Positions 1 to 6,317 of a stretch of 8,366 nucleotides of DNA are shown here, one piece after another. This stretch comes from JAUWVG01 sp964633715 (GTDB lineage Bacteria > Acidobacteriota > Aminicenantia > Aminicenantales > Aminicenantaceae): contig CAZWHQ010000092.1 of NCBI GenBank assembly GCA_964633715.1, forward strand, positions 1 to 8,366. Direction: 5' to 3'. The notes beneath the pieces are model-generated. The model searched no databases. It saw only the letters and a list, made by a program, of their open reading frames with translations, and was not told the DNA's origin. How positions within the stretch are numbered: position 1 is the first letter of the stretch; every line of letters begins with the position of its first letter. A program made the translations under genes and the position numbers.

Positions 1-580
1 TTGAGTCCGTGTGGCTGCTCATGAAAGTGTAATAATTGGTGGTATCAAAAAGCAGGCACTCCGGCGGCAGTGGCTGCAGCTCCCAGACTCTGGCAAAAAA
101 GGCCCTGCAGATATTTTCGATATCTTCGGCACTGACCCTGTCCCACTTTTCCCAGTACCGCTGCGAAGTTAACTCATCAAGGCATACCGGCCGGATCTGT
201 TGGATCGCCGTGTGACGGTACCAATCAGAAAGAGCCCGTTTGCTCTTGGGTGCAATTAACCGGTTGGCCCAGGCATAGAAAAAGTATTCCCCTATGCTTG
301 GCCCCTTTTCCCTACTGGCCCGGGGCACGATGCGGTCGATGATGCCGATGGTATCCAGTCTTTTCTCTATTTCGTGCACAATGAACAAGGCCCCGAAGGA
401 GCGAGACTGAAGCCGAAGTGGTTTTCTAGCCTGCTCGGCTAGCTGGAACTGCTTGGCGATCTTTTCGGCAGACCCGAGATAGATCTGAGATACGACCTTG
501 GGTTTACCCCCGACTCGCTTGATCTCACGGATATAATAGTAGGGTCTTCCTTTTTTTATTTTTTTGTGTAAATGTGCCAT
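1..580 (-). CDS. IS1634-family (IS4-like DDE) transposase, N-terminal part, cut by window edge
   Basis: An open frame of 193 codons with no stop runs off the left edge, so only the N-terminal part is visible. It starts MAHLHKKIKKGRPYYYIRE, which from memory is the typical opening of IS1634-type transposases. Near the visible end is LLFDTTNYYTF, where D179 would be the first catalytic Asp of the DDE triad. The other two acidic residues would lie outside the window. The enzyme would cut and join the ends of its own element. The ATG at 580-578 is chosen by family resemblance; an in-frame ATG at 595-593 would add five residues. No Shine-Dalgarno sits at a useful distance from either. A consensus promoter lies so close that the message may be leaderless. 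By eye the gene is richer in G and C than the flanking respiratory genes, consistent with an acquired element. Whether the element is intact cannot be judged here. Confidence 0.88.
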   Translation of the reverse strand, partial: MAHLHKKIKKGRPYYYIREIKRVGGKPKVVSQIYLGSAEKIAKQFQLAEQARKPLRLQSRSFGALFIVHEIEKRLDTIGIIDRIVPRASREKGPSIGEYFFYAWANRLIAPKSKRALSDWYRHTAIQQIRPVCLDELTSQRYWEKWDRVSAEDIENICRAFFARVWELQPLPPECLLFDTTNYYTFMSSHTDS

Positions 581-586
581 ACCCCC

Positions 587-614
587 ATTATACATGGAGG
601 GTCTTACATGTCAA
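587..614 (-). promoter_or_regulatory. Sigma-70-type promoter of the transposase
   Basis: Read on the minus strand, TTGACA (614-609) is followed after 16 bases by TATAAT (592-587). Both hexamers match the consensus exactly. Transcription would start near base 580, which is the A of the transposase ATG. The transcript may therefore have little or no 5' leader. Start-site position is inferred from the usual distance of about 7 bases after the -10 box. Confidence 0.72.
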
Positions 615-679
615 GCACAATATATAGTATTATATGAGGAATGATGACATATTATTGGCAGGGTATATAGGGGTCTTAC
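598..679. repeat. Repeated GGGTCTTAC motif in the outer flank of the insertion sequence
   Basis: The string GGGTCTTAC occurs twice in direct orientation, at 599-607 and 671-679, 72 bases apart, between the transposase start and the small ORF at 721. The intervening bases are very AT-rich. The copies may be transposase-binding repeats near the element's terminus, with the outer end somewhere around 660-700. The other end of the element is outside the window, so neither the terminal inverted repeat nor the target duplication can be confirmed. Chance repetition is possible. Confidence 0.3.
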
Positions 680-720
680 GTCTGAAGCGAACTTAAACGA
701 CTGAAAAACAAGCATTTAGG

Positions 721-990
721 ATGGACTGTGGGATTTATCTCTTAAACTCCTGTCTTAAAAGTTCATTCAAGGATGAGAATAATAATGTTATTAAAGGGGA
801 TAAAATCTCCGTTGGAGAAAAGATTCCTTTTATGGTCTATTCACTTCCATACGCTGACCCTAACGGCAGCTATAAATACTGTCAATTGACAGATGAAGGC
901 ATTCCTCCTGAAAAATGGGGAGAACATTATAAGGTTCAACACTACATTATCTTTTATCTTAGAATAAGCGCAAACCAAAATTTAGGATAA
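721..990 (+). CDS. Small hypothetical protein or gene remnant beside the insertion sequence
   Basis: An 89-codon frame on the plus strand, opposite to everything else, beginning MDCGIYLLNSCLK and ending ISANQNLG. I recognise no family. It has no signal peptide, membrane segment or haem motif, and two Cys at residues 3 and 11 plus one in KYCQL make no obvious metal site. The frame stays open upstream to base 697, and the ATG has no properly spaced ribosome binding site (AGG directly abuts it). This suggests the visible part may be the C-terminal piece of a longer gene whose 5' end was lost when the insertion sequence arrived. A chance frame in AT-rich DNA is also possible. Confidence 0.3.
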   Translation: MDCGIYLLNSCLKSSFKDENNNVIKGDKISVGEKIPFMVYSLPYADPNGSYKYCQLTDEGIPPEKWGEHYKVQHYIIFYLRISANQNLG

Positions 991-1022
991 AGACAAGGAA
1001 AAGGTTAAGGAGAGAGTAAGTC

Positions 1023-1032
1023 TTGACGTCAA
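1023..1032. repeat. Perfect 10-bp palindrome TTGACGTCAA
   Basis: A perfect palindrome 55 bases beyond the stop codon of the pentahaem cytochrome gene. It lies inside a wider inverted repeat, TAAGTCT (1017-1023) and AGACTTA (1045-1051). There is no U-run on either strand, so it does not look like an intrinsic terminator. It may be a protein-binding site or chance. Confidence 0.3.
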
Positions 1033-1087
1033 ATGAAGATGGAGAGACTTAGATTGCCAAGTTATAGCTGAATGTTGAATATCGTAT

Positions 1088-2209
1088 TTACCAAATTATT
1101 TCATCTCCAGGATAAAGACTAAATAAGTATTCAATAAGATTATCCAATTCCAAGTCAGAAATTTTACCGAGCCAAGAAGGCATAAAAAGTGGAGGATTCG
1201 GTAAAGTCGGATCATCTTTTTTTGGAAAAGCTCCTTTTAATAAATACTCTTTTATTTCCTCTCTTGAGTATGCCTCTTTCACATAAACAATTGCCGGCAC
1301 TAAATTCCCAGGAGCGTTTGGATTTATGACTTCACCAGTTCCACCACGTCCATGACATCCTGCACATCCGAATTTCTCGAAAATTGACTTTCCCGCTTTG
1401 ATTTTATCAACAGGAGTCACTTGATTTAATTTGGCCACCACTTTTGGTGCTCTATACTCATAAGGGATATCCTCTTCGCTAAATCCATACATCAATAGGA
1501 CTAAAGACTTAATCTCGTCATCTGAAAATGAATATTTGGGCATCACGGAACCAGGAGATATTTCTTGAGGATTTTCAAAGTGATCATAAAGCCATTGGGC
1601 ATTTCTTCGACTGCCCACGCCCACCAATTCGGGCCCAATATTCCCCCCTTCTCCACCAATTGTGTGACAGCCAACACAACCTAAATCTTTAAACAATTGG
1701 TTTCCCTGACCGAACAAAATATTGGGAATTTGAGCATCTGTATGGCATTGACCGCAGGTGCCAAATACATAATCACCGGGAAGTAGAGGTTTATCCCACC
1801 ACTCTGTTTCTCCGTGGGCCCCTTCAACAGTTGTTGCCTGCCCCTGACCTTCATGGCAGACTGAACAGCCGAATTTTTCATAATTATGTTGTAATAAAAT
1901 ATCCCCAGGATGGCTTTTTAATGGATGTTCACTTTCAGAATAGCGTTGATCTTCGATAGTAAAATGGCAGGTCACACACCTGTCCACCCTGTTTAAATCT
2001 TTGAGAACAATTTGTTTTATTTTTAAGGGGGTATTCAAAATTCTCTTTTTTGCTTCAGGAACTTCACTAGAATTGGCTTCATTTTGATAATAGAGTTTTT
2101 GATATTTTTTCCATTCACGAAAATTACTCTTAATAGGTGCAATTGCTAATACCAAAAAACACAAAACTGCACTGAGTGAAAAATAAAAATACAATTTATT
2201 CGTTGTCAC
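1088..2209 (-). CDS. Membrane-anchored pentahaem cytochrome c of the Rieske/cytochrome b complex
   Basis: A 373-residue protein with five CXXCH motifs: CVTCH (78-82), CSVCH (115-119), CGQCH (152-156), CVGCH (178-182) and CAGCH (282-286). An uncleaved N-terminal segment (about 7-25) should anchor it with the haem part in the periplasm. The first three haems form a multihaem region. The last two look like class I cytochrome c domains, with likely axial Met at M223 (SVMPKYSFSDDE) and M343 (LFMPSWLG). It is the last gene of the operon, 77 bases after the cytochrome b C-terminal gene. It probably takes the place of cytochrome c1 or f, accepting electrons from the Rieske protein and passing them to periplasmic carriers. 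The start is GTG at 2209, with GGGGA and GAGA upstream. Haem count and anchoring are direct readings; the c1/f role is inferred from position. Confidence 0.9.
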   Translation of the reverse strand: MTTNKLYFYFSLSAVLCFLVLAIAPIKSNFREWKKYQKLYYQNEANSSEVPEAKKRILNTPLKIKQIVLKDLNRVDRCVTCHFTIEDQRYSESEHPLKSHPGDILLQHNYEKFGCSVCHEGQGQATTVEGAHGETEWWDKPLLPGDYVFGTCGQCHTDAQIPNILFGQGNQLFKDLGCVGCHTIGGEGGNIGPELVGVGSRRNAQWLYDHFENPQEISPGSVMPKYSFSDDEIKSLVLLMYGFSEEDIPYEYRAPKVVAKLNQVTPVDKIKAGKSIFEKFGCAGCHGRGGTGEVINPNAPGNLVPAIVYVKEAYSREEIKEYLLKGAFPKKDDPTLPNPPLFMPSWLGKISDLELDNLIEYLFSLYPGDEIIW

Positions 2210-2286
2210 TCTCTATATTCCCCTTTATTTTTCATTTTTTATATTATTTTTATCTTATCAATGTCTCAAAACAAAATTTGATGTAG

Positions 2287-2787
2287 TTACCATGGCCAAA
2301 CCCAGTGCCAATTTTCACCTCTGAAAAAAGTTCCTATTGAAGTTAATATTACAGCCGCAACAACAAAAAATGTAAATATCGTAATAGCAAATTTTCTTTT
2401 TCGTGGCTTTGTGCTGGGATTGCGATCTATGTAGGGAAGCAAAAACAAACCAAACACAATTAAAGAAGGAATAAGAATCCCAGACACTATCGGGGGAAAA
2501 TAGTGGAGCAATTCCTGTAATCCAAGGAAATACCATGGAGCTTTGGCAGGATTAGGAGTTTTGTTTGGATTTGCAATTTCTTCTAGGGGCGCATTAAAGA
2601 GTAAAGCAAGAACGGAAACAAAAGCAATCAAGAGCAACACAACGATAATTTCACGAAAAATTAGATGAGGATAGGACTCGACAGTATCTTCTGGTTTTTT
2701 CTCTACCTGGGGAGAAGTCCCTTTAACAATTTCCATAAGCCCATATGTCTTCTCCGGATCTCTTGGGAATATTTTGTTGTCTTTCAT
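2287..2787 (-). CDS. Cytochrome b C-terminal half (subunit IV / PetD-like) of a bc-type complex
   Basis: A 166-residue protein matching the C-terminal half of cytochrome b, as in split b6f-type complexes. It has a hydrophilic N-terminus and three membrane segments at about 46-65, 100-119 and 133-155, corresponding to helices E, F and G. The quinol-oxidation (Qo) motif, PEWY in most complexes, appears here as APWY (83-86), so the Glu is replaced by Pro. The protein ends in an aromatic tail, NWHWVWPW. Together with the preceding gene it would build the quinone-binding core in the cytoplasmic membrane. The gene follows cytochrome b after 15 bases and has an AGGAA ribosome binding site 8 bases before its ATG. 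The family assignment is secure. The quinone type (low-potential menaquinone) is inferred from the altered motif. Confidence 0.9.
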   Translation of the reverse strand: MKDNKIFPRDPEKTYGLMEIVKGTSPQVEKKPEDTVESYPHLIFREIIVVLLLIAFVSVLALLFNAPLEEIANPNKTPNPAKAPWYFLGLQELLHYFPPIVSGILIPSLIVFGLFLLPYIDRNPSTKPRKRKFAITIFTFFVVAAVILTSIGTFFRGENWHWVWPW

Positions 2788-2802
2788 TTTTGTTTCCTAT
2801 TT

Positions 2803-3522
2803 TTATAAAGGTCCTGAGATCCCGCCATCTTTTCTTATTCTCCAAAAATGAATGGCCATGAGAGCAATCATAAATACAGGTAAAACGACACAGTGAAGCA
2901 CATAAAATCTCAATAGCGCATTTTCACCAACAATATTTCCTCCTAGAAGGAGAAATCTTAGGGTTTTTCCCATAAAGGGAAAATAGCTCGCTATGGTTGT
3001 CCCTACCGTAATCGCCCAATAGGAGAGCTGATCCCAAGGGAGAAGATAGCCGGTAAAACTGAGAAACAAGGTCGAAATGAACAGCAGCACACCAACAATC
3101 CAATTAAACTCCCGAGGTGGTTTGTACGAACCCGTATAAAAGACCCTCAGCATATGAAGAAAAACAGATACAACCATTAAATGGGCGGAAATTCGGTGAA
3201 GGTTTCTTAATAATACTCCGGACGACACGACATACTCTAAATCCTTCATGTCATTGTACGCCTGGGGAATAGATGGATGATAATACAGCATGAGCAAAAT
3301 TCCAGTTACAGATAAAATAATGAAAAGAGCAGCTGAGATTCCACCAAGACAAAACGTGTAAGACATTTTCAGGCCATGTTTTTTGACTTTAACGGGGTGC
3401 AAATGCAAAAGAAAATTATTGAATACTCTCTGACTCCTATTTTGAGTGGAGTCAACAAAATCATGCCGAAAGATGGATTTAACAAATCGGTTGTTTAGAA
3501 ACTTATTTTTTAGATTATTCAT
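2803..3522 (-). CDS. Cytochrome b, N-terminal b6-type subunit
   Basis: A 239-residue integral membrane protein with four helices, carrying two b haems. The ligand pairs are H109/H123 in helix B and H210/H225 in helix D. The 14 residues between the helix-D ligands are the b6f-type spacing; bc1 has 13. Other conserved signs are PPRE (135-138), TGYLLPWDQ (157-165) and the b6-like end KDGGISGPL. C58 in the string FCLGGI lines up with the Cys of plastid cytochrome b6 (YCLGGI) that covalently holds the extra haem ci, so this protein probably carries it too. It oxidises quinol together with the subunit-IV-like protein and the Rieske protein. The gene begins 2 bases after the Rieske stop with no clear ribosome binding site, suggesting translational coupling. 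The roughly 48-residue basic N-terminal extension is longer than in plastid b6. Confidence 0.94.
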   Translation of the reverse strand: MNNLKNKFLNNRFVKSIFRHDFVDSTQNRSQRVFNNFLLHLHPVKVKKHGLKMSYTFCLGGISAALFIILSVTGILLMLYYHPSIPQAYNDMKDLEYVVSSGVLLRNLHRISAHLMVVSVFLHMLRVFYTGSYKPPREFNWIVGVLLFISTLFLSFTGYLLPWDQLSYWAITVGTTIASYFPFMGKTLRFLLLGGNIVGENALLRFYVLHCVVLPVFMIALMAIHFWRIRKDGGISGPL

Positions 3523-3524
3523 TT

Positions 3525-3986
3525 CTATGCTTTAAGTCTAAAATTTTCATCAACTTTTTTGGATTGATCAATTTGAATTTTTCCATCTCTGGCGAGTGAA
3601 ACGCTGAACGAATCCAATCTTCGAATCGCAGGTTTCTTAAGAACATTTCCACTGTCGTCAAAAACGCTGCCATGACAAGGACAAAGAAAACCTCCCTGGG
3701 GGGGTCTTGTTACAAGGCAGCCTAAATGGGGACAGACGGCAGAGAAAGTGTAAAAACCATTGACATCACGAAATAGAAAGACTTTCCTTTTTTCAAAGAA
3801 ACGGGATGATCCTACTGGAAAATCAGAAGGGATTCCAGCTTTAAAAGTGGCCAGCGGCTCAAAAAGTACATTTGGAAACAGGAATTTATACATGACAACA
3901 GCTGATCCCACTAGAGTCGTCCACAAGACACTAAACCCAATTAAAGAGAAAAAATTACGACGAGTAATCTTCTCTTTTTTCTTCAT
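3525..3986 (-). CDS. Rieske [2Fe-2S] protein of the quinol:cytochrome c oxidoreductase
   Basis: A 153-residue Rieske protein. The cluster motifs are CPHLGC (85-90) and CPCHGS (102-107): ligands C85, H87, C102 and H105, with C90 and C104 forming the usual disulfide. The N-terminus has a twin-arginine pattern (TRRNFF, 8-13) followed by one hydrophobic segment (about 14-37), as expected for a Tat-exported, membrane-anchored Rieske subunit. It would take the first electron from quinol at the Qo site and hand it to the pentahaem cytochrome. The start is set at the ATG 3986-3984 because AGGAGG lies 6 bases upstream. Longer starts are possible (4001, or 4079) but would push further into the preceding flavoprotein gene. 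With the chosen start the two genes overlap by 32 bases, implying coupled translation. Confidence 0.94.
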   Translation of the reverse strand: MKKKEKITRRNFFSLIGFSVLWTTLVGSAVVMYKFLFPNVLFEPLATFKAGIPSDFPVGSSRFFEKRKVFLFRDVNGFYTFSAVCPHLGCLVTRPPQGGFLCPCHGSVFDDSGNVLKKPAIRRLDSFSVSLARDGKIQIDQSKKVDENFRLKA

Positions 3987-5832
3987 GAAATTCCTCCTCA
4001 TACTCAAATAATTCCATAGAAATAGCTCCTGTAGGACAGCGTTTTGAACAAAGGCCGCACCGAATACAATTTTCTTCATCCTTGATCATTACAGTTCCGG
4101 ATTGTCGCATTTCTTCTTTATTCATTTTTTCAATACTTGTTAAATCTATTCCTAATTTTAAGGTTATGAGTTTTTTTAGGTCTTCATCTAGCGAGATTTC
4201 ATTGAGAGAGATCATTTTAAGACAGTGCTCGGGACAAATGTCGACACAACCACCGCACAGGATACATTTATCACCATTAAATATAGTATTTACATCACAT
4301 TTAAGACATCTGCTGCCCTCAGATGCCGATTGTTCATCAGAATATCCCAGTTGAACCTCGCTAATACCCATTCTTTTAGCCAAAGCCAATGTGGGCACCT
4401 CCTGCCTAGGAATTTCAGTATATCCAGCTGGCATTGTATGGTTTTGGATTGGGGTCATGGTCGCTTTTGACTTTAATTGAAGTTTTTCTCCACACAAATA
4501 AAAATGAATGGATTTGGCCGCTCTCTGTCCATCTGCTATGGCATCAACAATGATTCGAGGTCCAAAAGCAATATCTCCGCCAGCAAAGATTCCCGGTGCC
4601 GTCGTAGCTAGGGTTTCGGCATTAATTTTTACTGTTCCTTGGGAAGTAAGTTCTATTCCATCCTCTAAATCAATAAATGAAAGATCCGATTTTTGTCCGA
4701 TGGCCATAATAATAGTATCCGCCGAGATGACAGATTCTGTCCCCACAACAAATTTTGGATTGAACTTTCCATTCTTATCAAAAACAGAAGAGCAGTTTAT
4801 GGTTTCAAGTCCAATCGCCCTTCCATTTTTACCTAAAACTCTCTTGGGCCCTCGTGAAGGATGGAGAATAATCCCCTCATTTTCGGCTTCATCGACTTCG
4901 TATTGAAAAGCCGGCATTTCTTTTCTCGACTCTAAGCATGCCACATGAACTTCTTCAGCACCTAATCTAAGTGCCGTTCGAGCAGCATCCATAGTTGTGC
5001 TCCCATCTTCTATCTGTAAGGAATTCTTTCTGCTCACACTTCTGGCAACATCAATAGCAACGTTTCCTCCTCCAATAATACACACTTTTCTTCCAATGTT
5101 CACTTTGTAACCTATATTCACATTGAGGAGAAATTCAACACCTTTTAAAACGCCATCCAAGTTGGCCCCTTCAATATCCAAATCCCGGCTTTTATGAGAC
5201 CCTGCTGCAATAAAAACAGCCTGGTACCCCTTTTCTTTCAAGTCCTTAAATGTCAAATCTTTACCAATCGTAGAGTTTGTTCTCAGCTTTATTCCCAGGG
5301 CAAGCATGGCATCGATTTCCATATTAAGAATATCTCTTGGCAGCCGATAGACCGGCAGTCCGAGTGACAGCATGCCGCCCGGTGTCGATTGAGATTCAAA
5401 AATTGTCACACGATATCCAAGCAATGCAAGATCATGCGCACAAGAAAATCCAGCCGGGCCAGAACCTATAACAGCAACTTTCTCTTTTCTTTTTTTATCA
5501 GGGATTTTTAGAACAGGATCATGGCCCATTCCCAAGTTATGATGATCTGTAGCCGTTCGCTTAAGTGCATTTATTGCAATGGGTTCGTCGATAATTTTTC
5601 TGCGGCAGACATCCTCACAGGGATGAGCGCACACTCGAGCACACACATAGACAAATGGATTCGTTTTTCGTGCTAGATCGTAAGCCGTTTCAAAATTTCC
5701 CGATCCGACTTGCTGCACATATTTCCCGGCAGGAGTATCTATGGGGCAGGCAGATGTGCATTTGATGATCTGTCGAAAGTAGTCGACATCAGGAATCCTG
5801 ACATTATATTTTTCCGAATTCGTGCTTTTCAT
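3955..5832 (-). CDS. GltD/NfnB-like FAD-NAD(P) oxidoreductase with N- and C-terminal Fe-S domains
   Basis: A 625-residue cytoplasmic flavoprotein. The N-terminal Fe-S domain has Cys at 25, 29, 64, 68, 72 and 76, as in the glutamate synthase small subunit. An FAD-binding GSGPAG (123-128) and an NAD(P)-binding GGGNVA (254-259) follow, with a closing flavin motif IFAGGD (415-420). The C-terminal part adds ferredoxin-type clusters: CILCGGCVDICP (523-534) and CIRCGLCSKRCP (589-600), separated by a 55-residue insert, plus C509 and C512. GltD itself lacks this tail. No large glutamate synthase subunit is nearby, and the gene overlaps Rieske, so glutamate synthesis is unlikely. It more probably links NAD(P)H or ferredoxin to the quinone/cytochrome b complex. 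From memory, similar flavoproteins occur in Rieske/cytochrome b clusters of anammox bacteria. Bifurcation as in NfnAB is possible but unproven. The ATG at 5832 has a weak ribosome binding site. Confidence 0.88.
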   Translation of the reverse strand: MKSTNSEKYNVRIPDVDYFRQIIKCTSACPIDTPAGKYVQQVGSGNFETAYDLARKTNPFVYVCARVCAHPCEDVCRRKIIDEPIAINALKRTATDHHNLGMGHDPVLKIPDKKRKEKVAVIGSGPAGFSCAHDLALLGYRVTIFESQSTPGGMLSLGLPVYRLPRDILNMEIDAMLALGIKLRTNSTIGKDLTFKDLKEKGYQAVFIAAGSHKSRDLDIEGANLDGVLKGVEFLLNVNIGYKVNIGRKVCIIGGGNVAIDVARSVSRKNSLQIEDGSTTMDAARTALRLGAEEVHVACLESRKEMPAFQYEVDEAENEGIILHPSRGPKRVLGKNGRAIGLETINCSSVFDKNGKFNPKFVVGTESVISADTIIMAIGQKSDLSFIDLEDGIELTSQGTVKINAETLATTAPGIFAGGDIAFGPRIIVDAIADGQRAAKSIHFYLCGEKLQLKSKATMTPIQNHTMPAGYTEIPRQEVPTLALAKRMGISEVQLGYSDEQSASEGSRCLKCDVNTIFNGDKCILCGGCVDICPEHCLKMISLNEISLDEDLKKLITLKLGIDLTSIEKMNKEEMRQSGTVMIKDEENCIRCGLCSKRCPTGAISMELFEYEEEFHEEKREDYSS

Positions 5833-5868
5833 TGCGCTTTAAACTGACATTCCCATAGGTCTAAGACA

Positions 5869-6237
5869 TCATTTTTCTTTTTTCTGCTCTAAATAATATT
5901 TAAGAAAATCATATATTTTTTTTCCAGAACTTGTCGTGATGCCAGATCCCGGTTTTCTCATCATTCTTTTAACATACCGCTCCCACTTGTCCAAAGTGAA
6001 ATCTGTATTGATAGGCCTTGCAATTGTATGGCATTTGCTGCATTTTTTGAAGAAAATTTCATAATACTCTTGCATCTGTTCAGGGTATCCAGATACATCT
6101 ATAGATTCAGCGCCTTTGTCTGCCTCAAATGTTTGTTCACCCTGTTCTTGCTCTTGTGAATGCACAGCGGTCACACACACTAAAGCAATCACCATGAATG
6201 AAATAAAGACTGATATTAACAAAACTTTCCTTTTCAT
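5869..6237 (-). CDS. Small exported monohaem cytochrome c
   Basis: A 122-residue protein with a signal peptide (about 1-27, cleavage probable after AVHS or nearby), an acidic Gln/Glu-rich linker, and one haem-binding CSKCH (66-70). The following region, with ARPIN (73-77) and RMMRKPGSG (91-99), gives M92 or M93 as likely sixth haem ligand. It is probably a soluble or lipid-free periplasmic electron carrier. Lying between the outer-membrane haem-porin gene and the inner-membrane complex genes, it is well placed to shuttle electrons between the two. This role is inferred from position. It has a strong AGGAGG 5 bases before the ATG, which may give it high expression. The next gene starts 36 bases later. 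Confidence 0.87.
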   Translation of the reverse strand: MKRKVLLISVFISFMVIALVCVTAVHSQEQEQGEQTFEADKGAESIDVSGYPEQMQEYYEIFFKKCSKCHTIARPINTDFTLDKWERYVKRMMRKPGSGITTSSGKKIYDFLKYYLEQKKEK

Positions 6238-6294
6238 CTGATCCTCCTATACTACACCTGTAATATCTAAAATCCAGTCAAATAAAAATGTAAT

Positions 6295-6316
6295 GGGAGA
6301 CCGTTATGGTCTACCC
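6295..6316 (-). terminator. Hairpin just after the cyc2-like stop codon: partial terminator or mRNA stabiliser
   Basis: On the minus strand GGGTAGACC (6316-6308) pairs with GGTCTCCC (6302-6295) around a 5-base loop, leaving one bulged base. That gives about eight pairs, mostly G-C. It begins 2 bases after the TAA of the cyc2-like gene. The downstream stretch is ATTACATTTTTATT rather than an immediate U-run, so termination would be weak. It may instead protect the 3' end of the cyc2-like message and set unequal expression within the operon. Confidence 0.45.
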
Positions 6317-6317
6317 T

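Noticed and set aside
1017..1051. TAAGTCT/AGACTTA inverted repeat considered as operon terminator
   Set aside because: The loop is 21 bases, the stem is AT-rich and no U-run follows on the minus strand. No convincing terminator is visible after the pentahaem gene.
2210..2286. Possible internal promoter TTGAGA-17-TAATAT before the pentahaem gene
   Set aside because: The -10 match is poor and AT-rich spacers give such matches often by chance.
1681..2536. Minus-strand frames of 66 codons (1681-1881) and 73 codons (2315-2536)
   Set aside because: Out-of-frame shadows of the pentahaem cytochrome and the subunit-IV gene; the real frames carry all the motifs.
3760..4011. 83-codon plus-strand frame
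   Set aside because: Antisense shadow of the Rieske gene, whose cluster motifs are complete.
4082..4470. Two overlapping plus-strand frames (90 and 81 codons) antisense to the C-terminal ferredoxin part
   Set aside because: Low-complexity shadows of the minus-strand coding sequence.
4508..4906. 132-codon plus-strand frame inside the flavoprotein gene
   Set aside because: It is antisense to a clear GltD-type gene with intact FAD, NAD(P) and Fe-S motifs; no family resemblance or ribosome binding site of its own.
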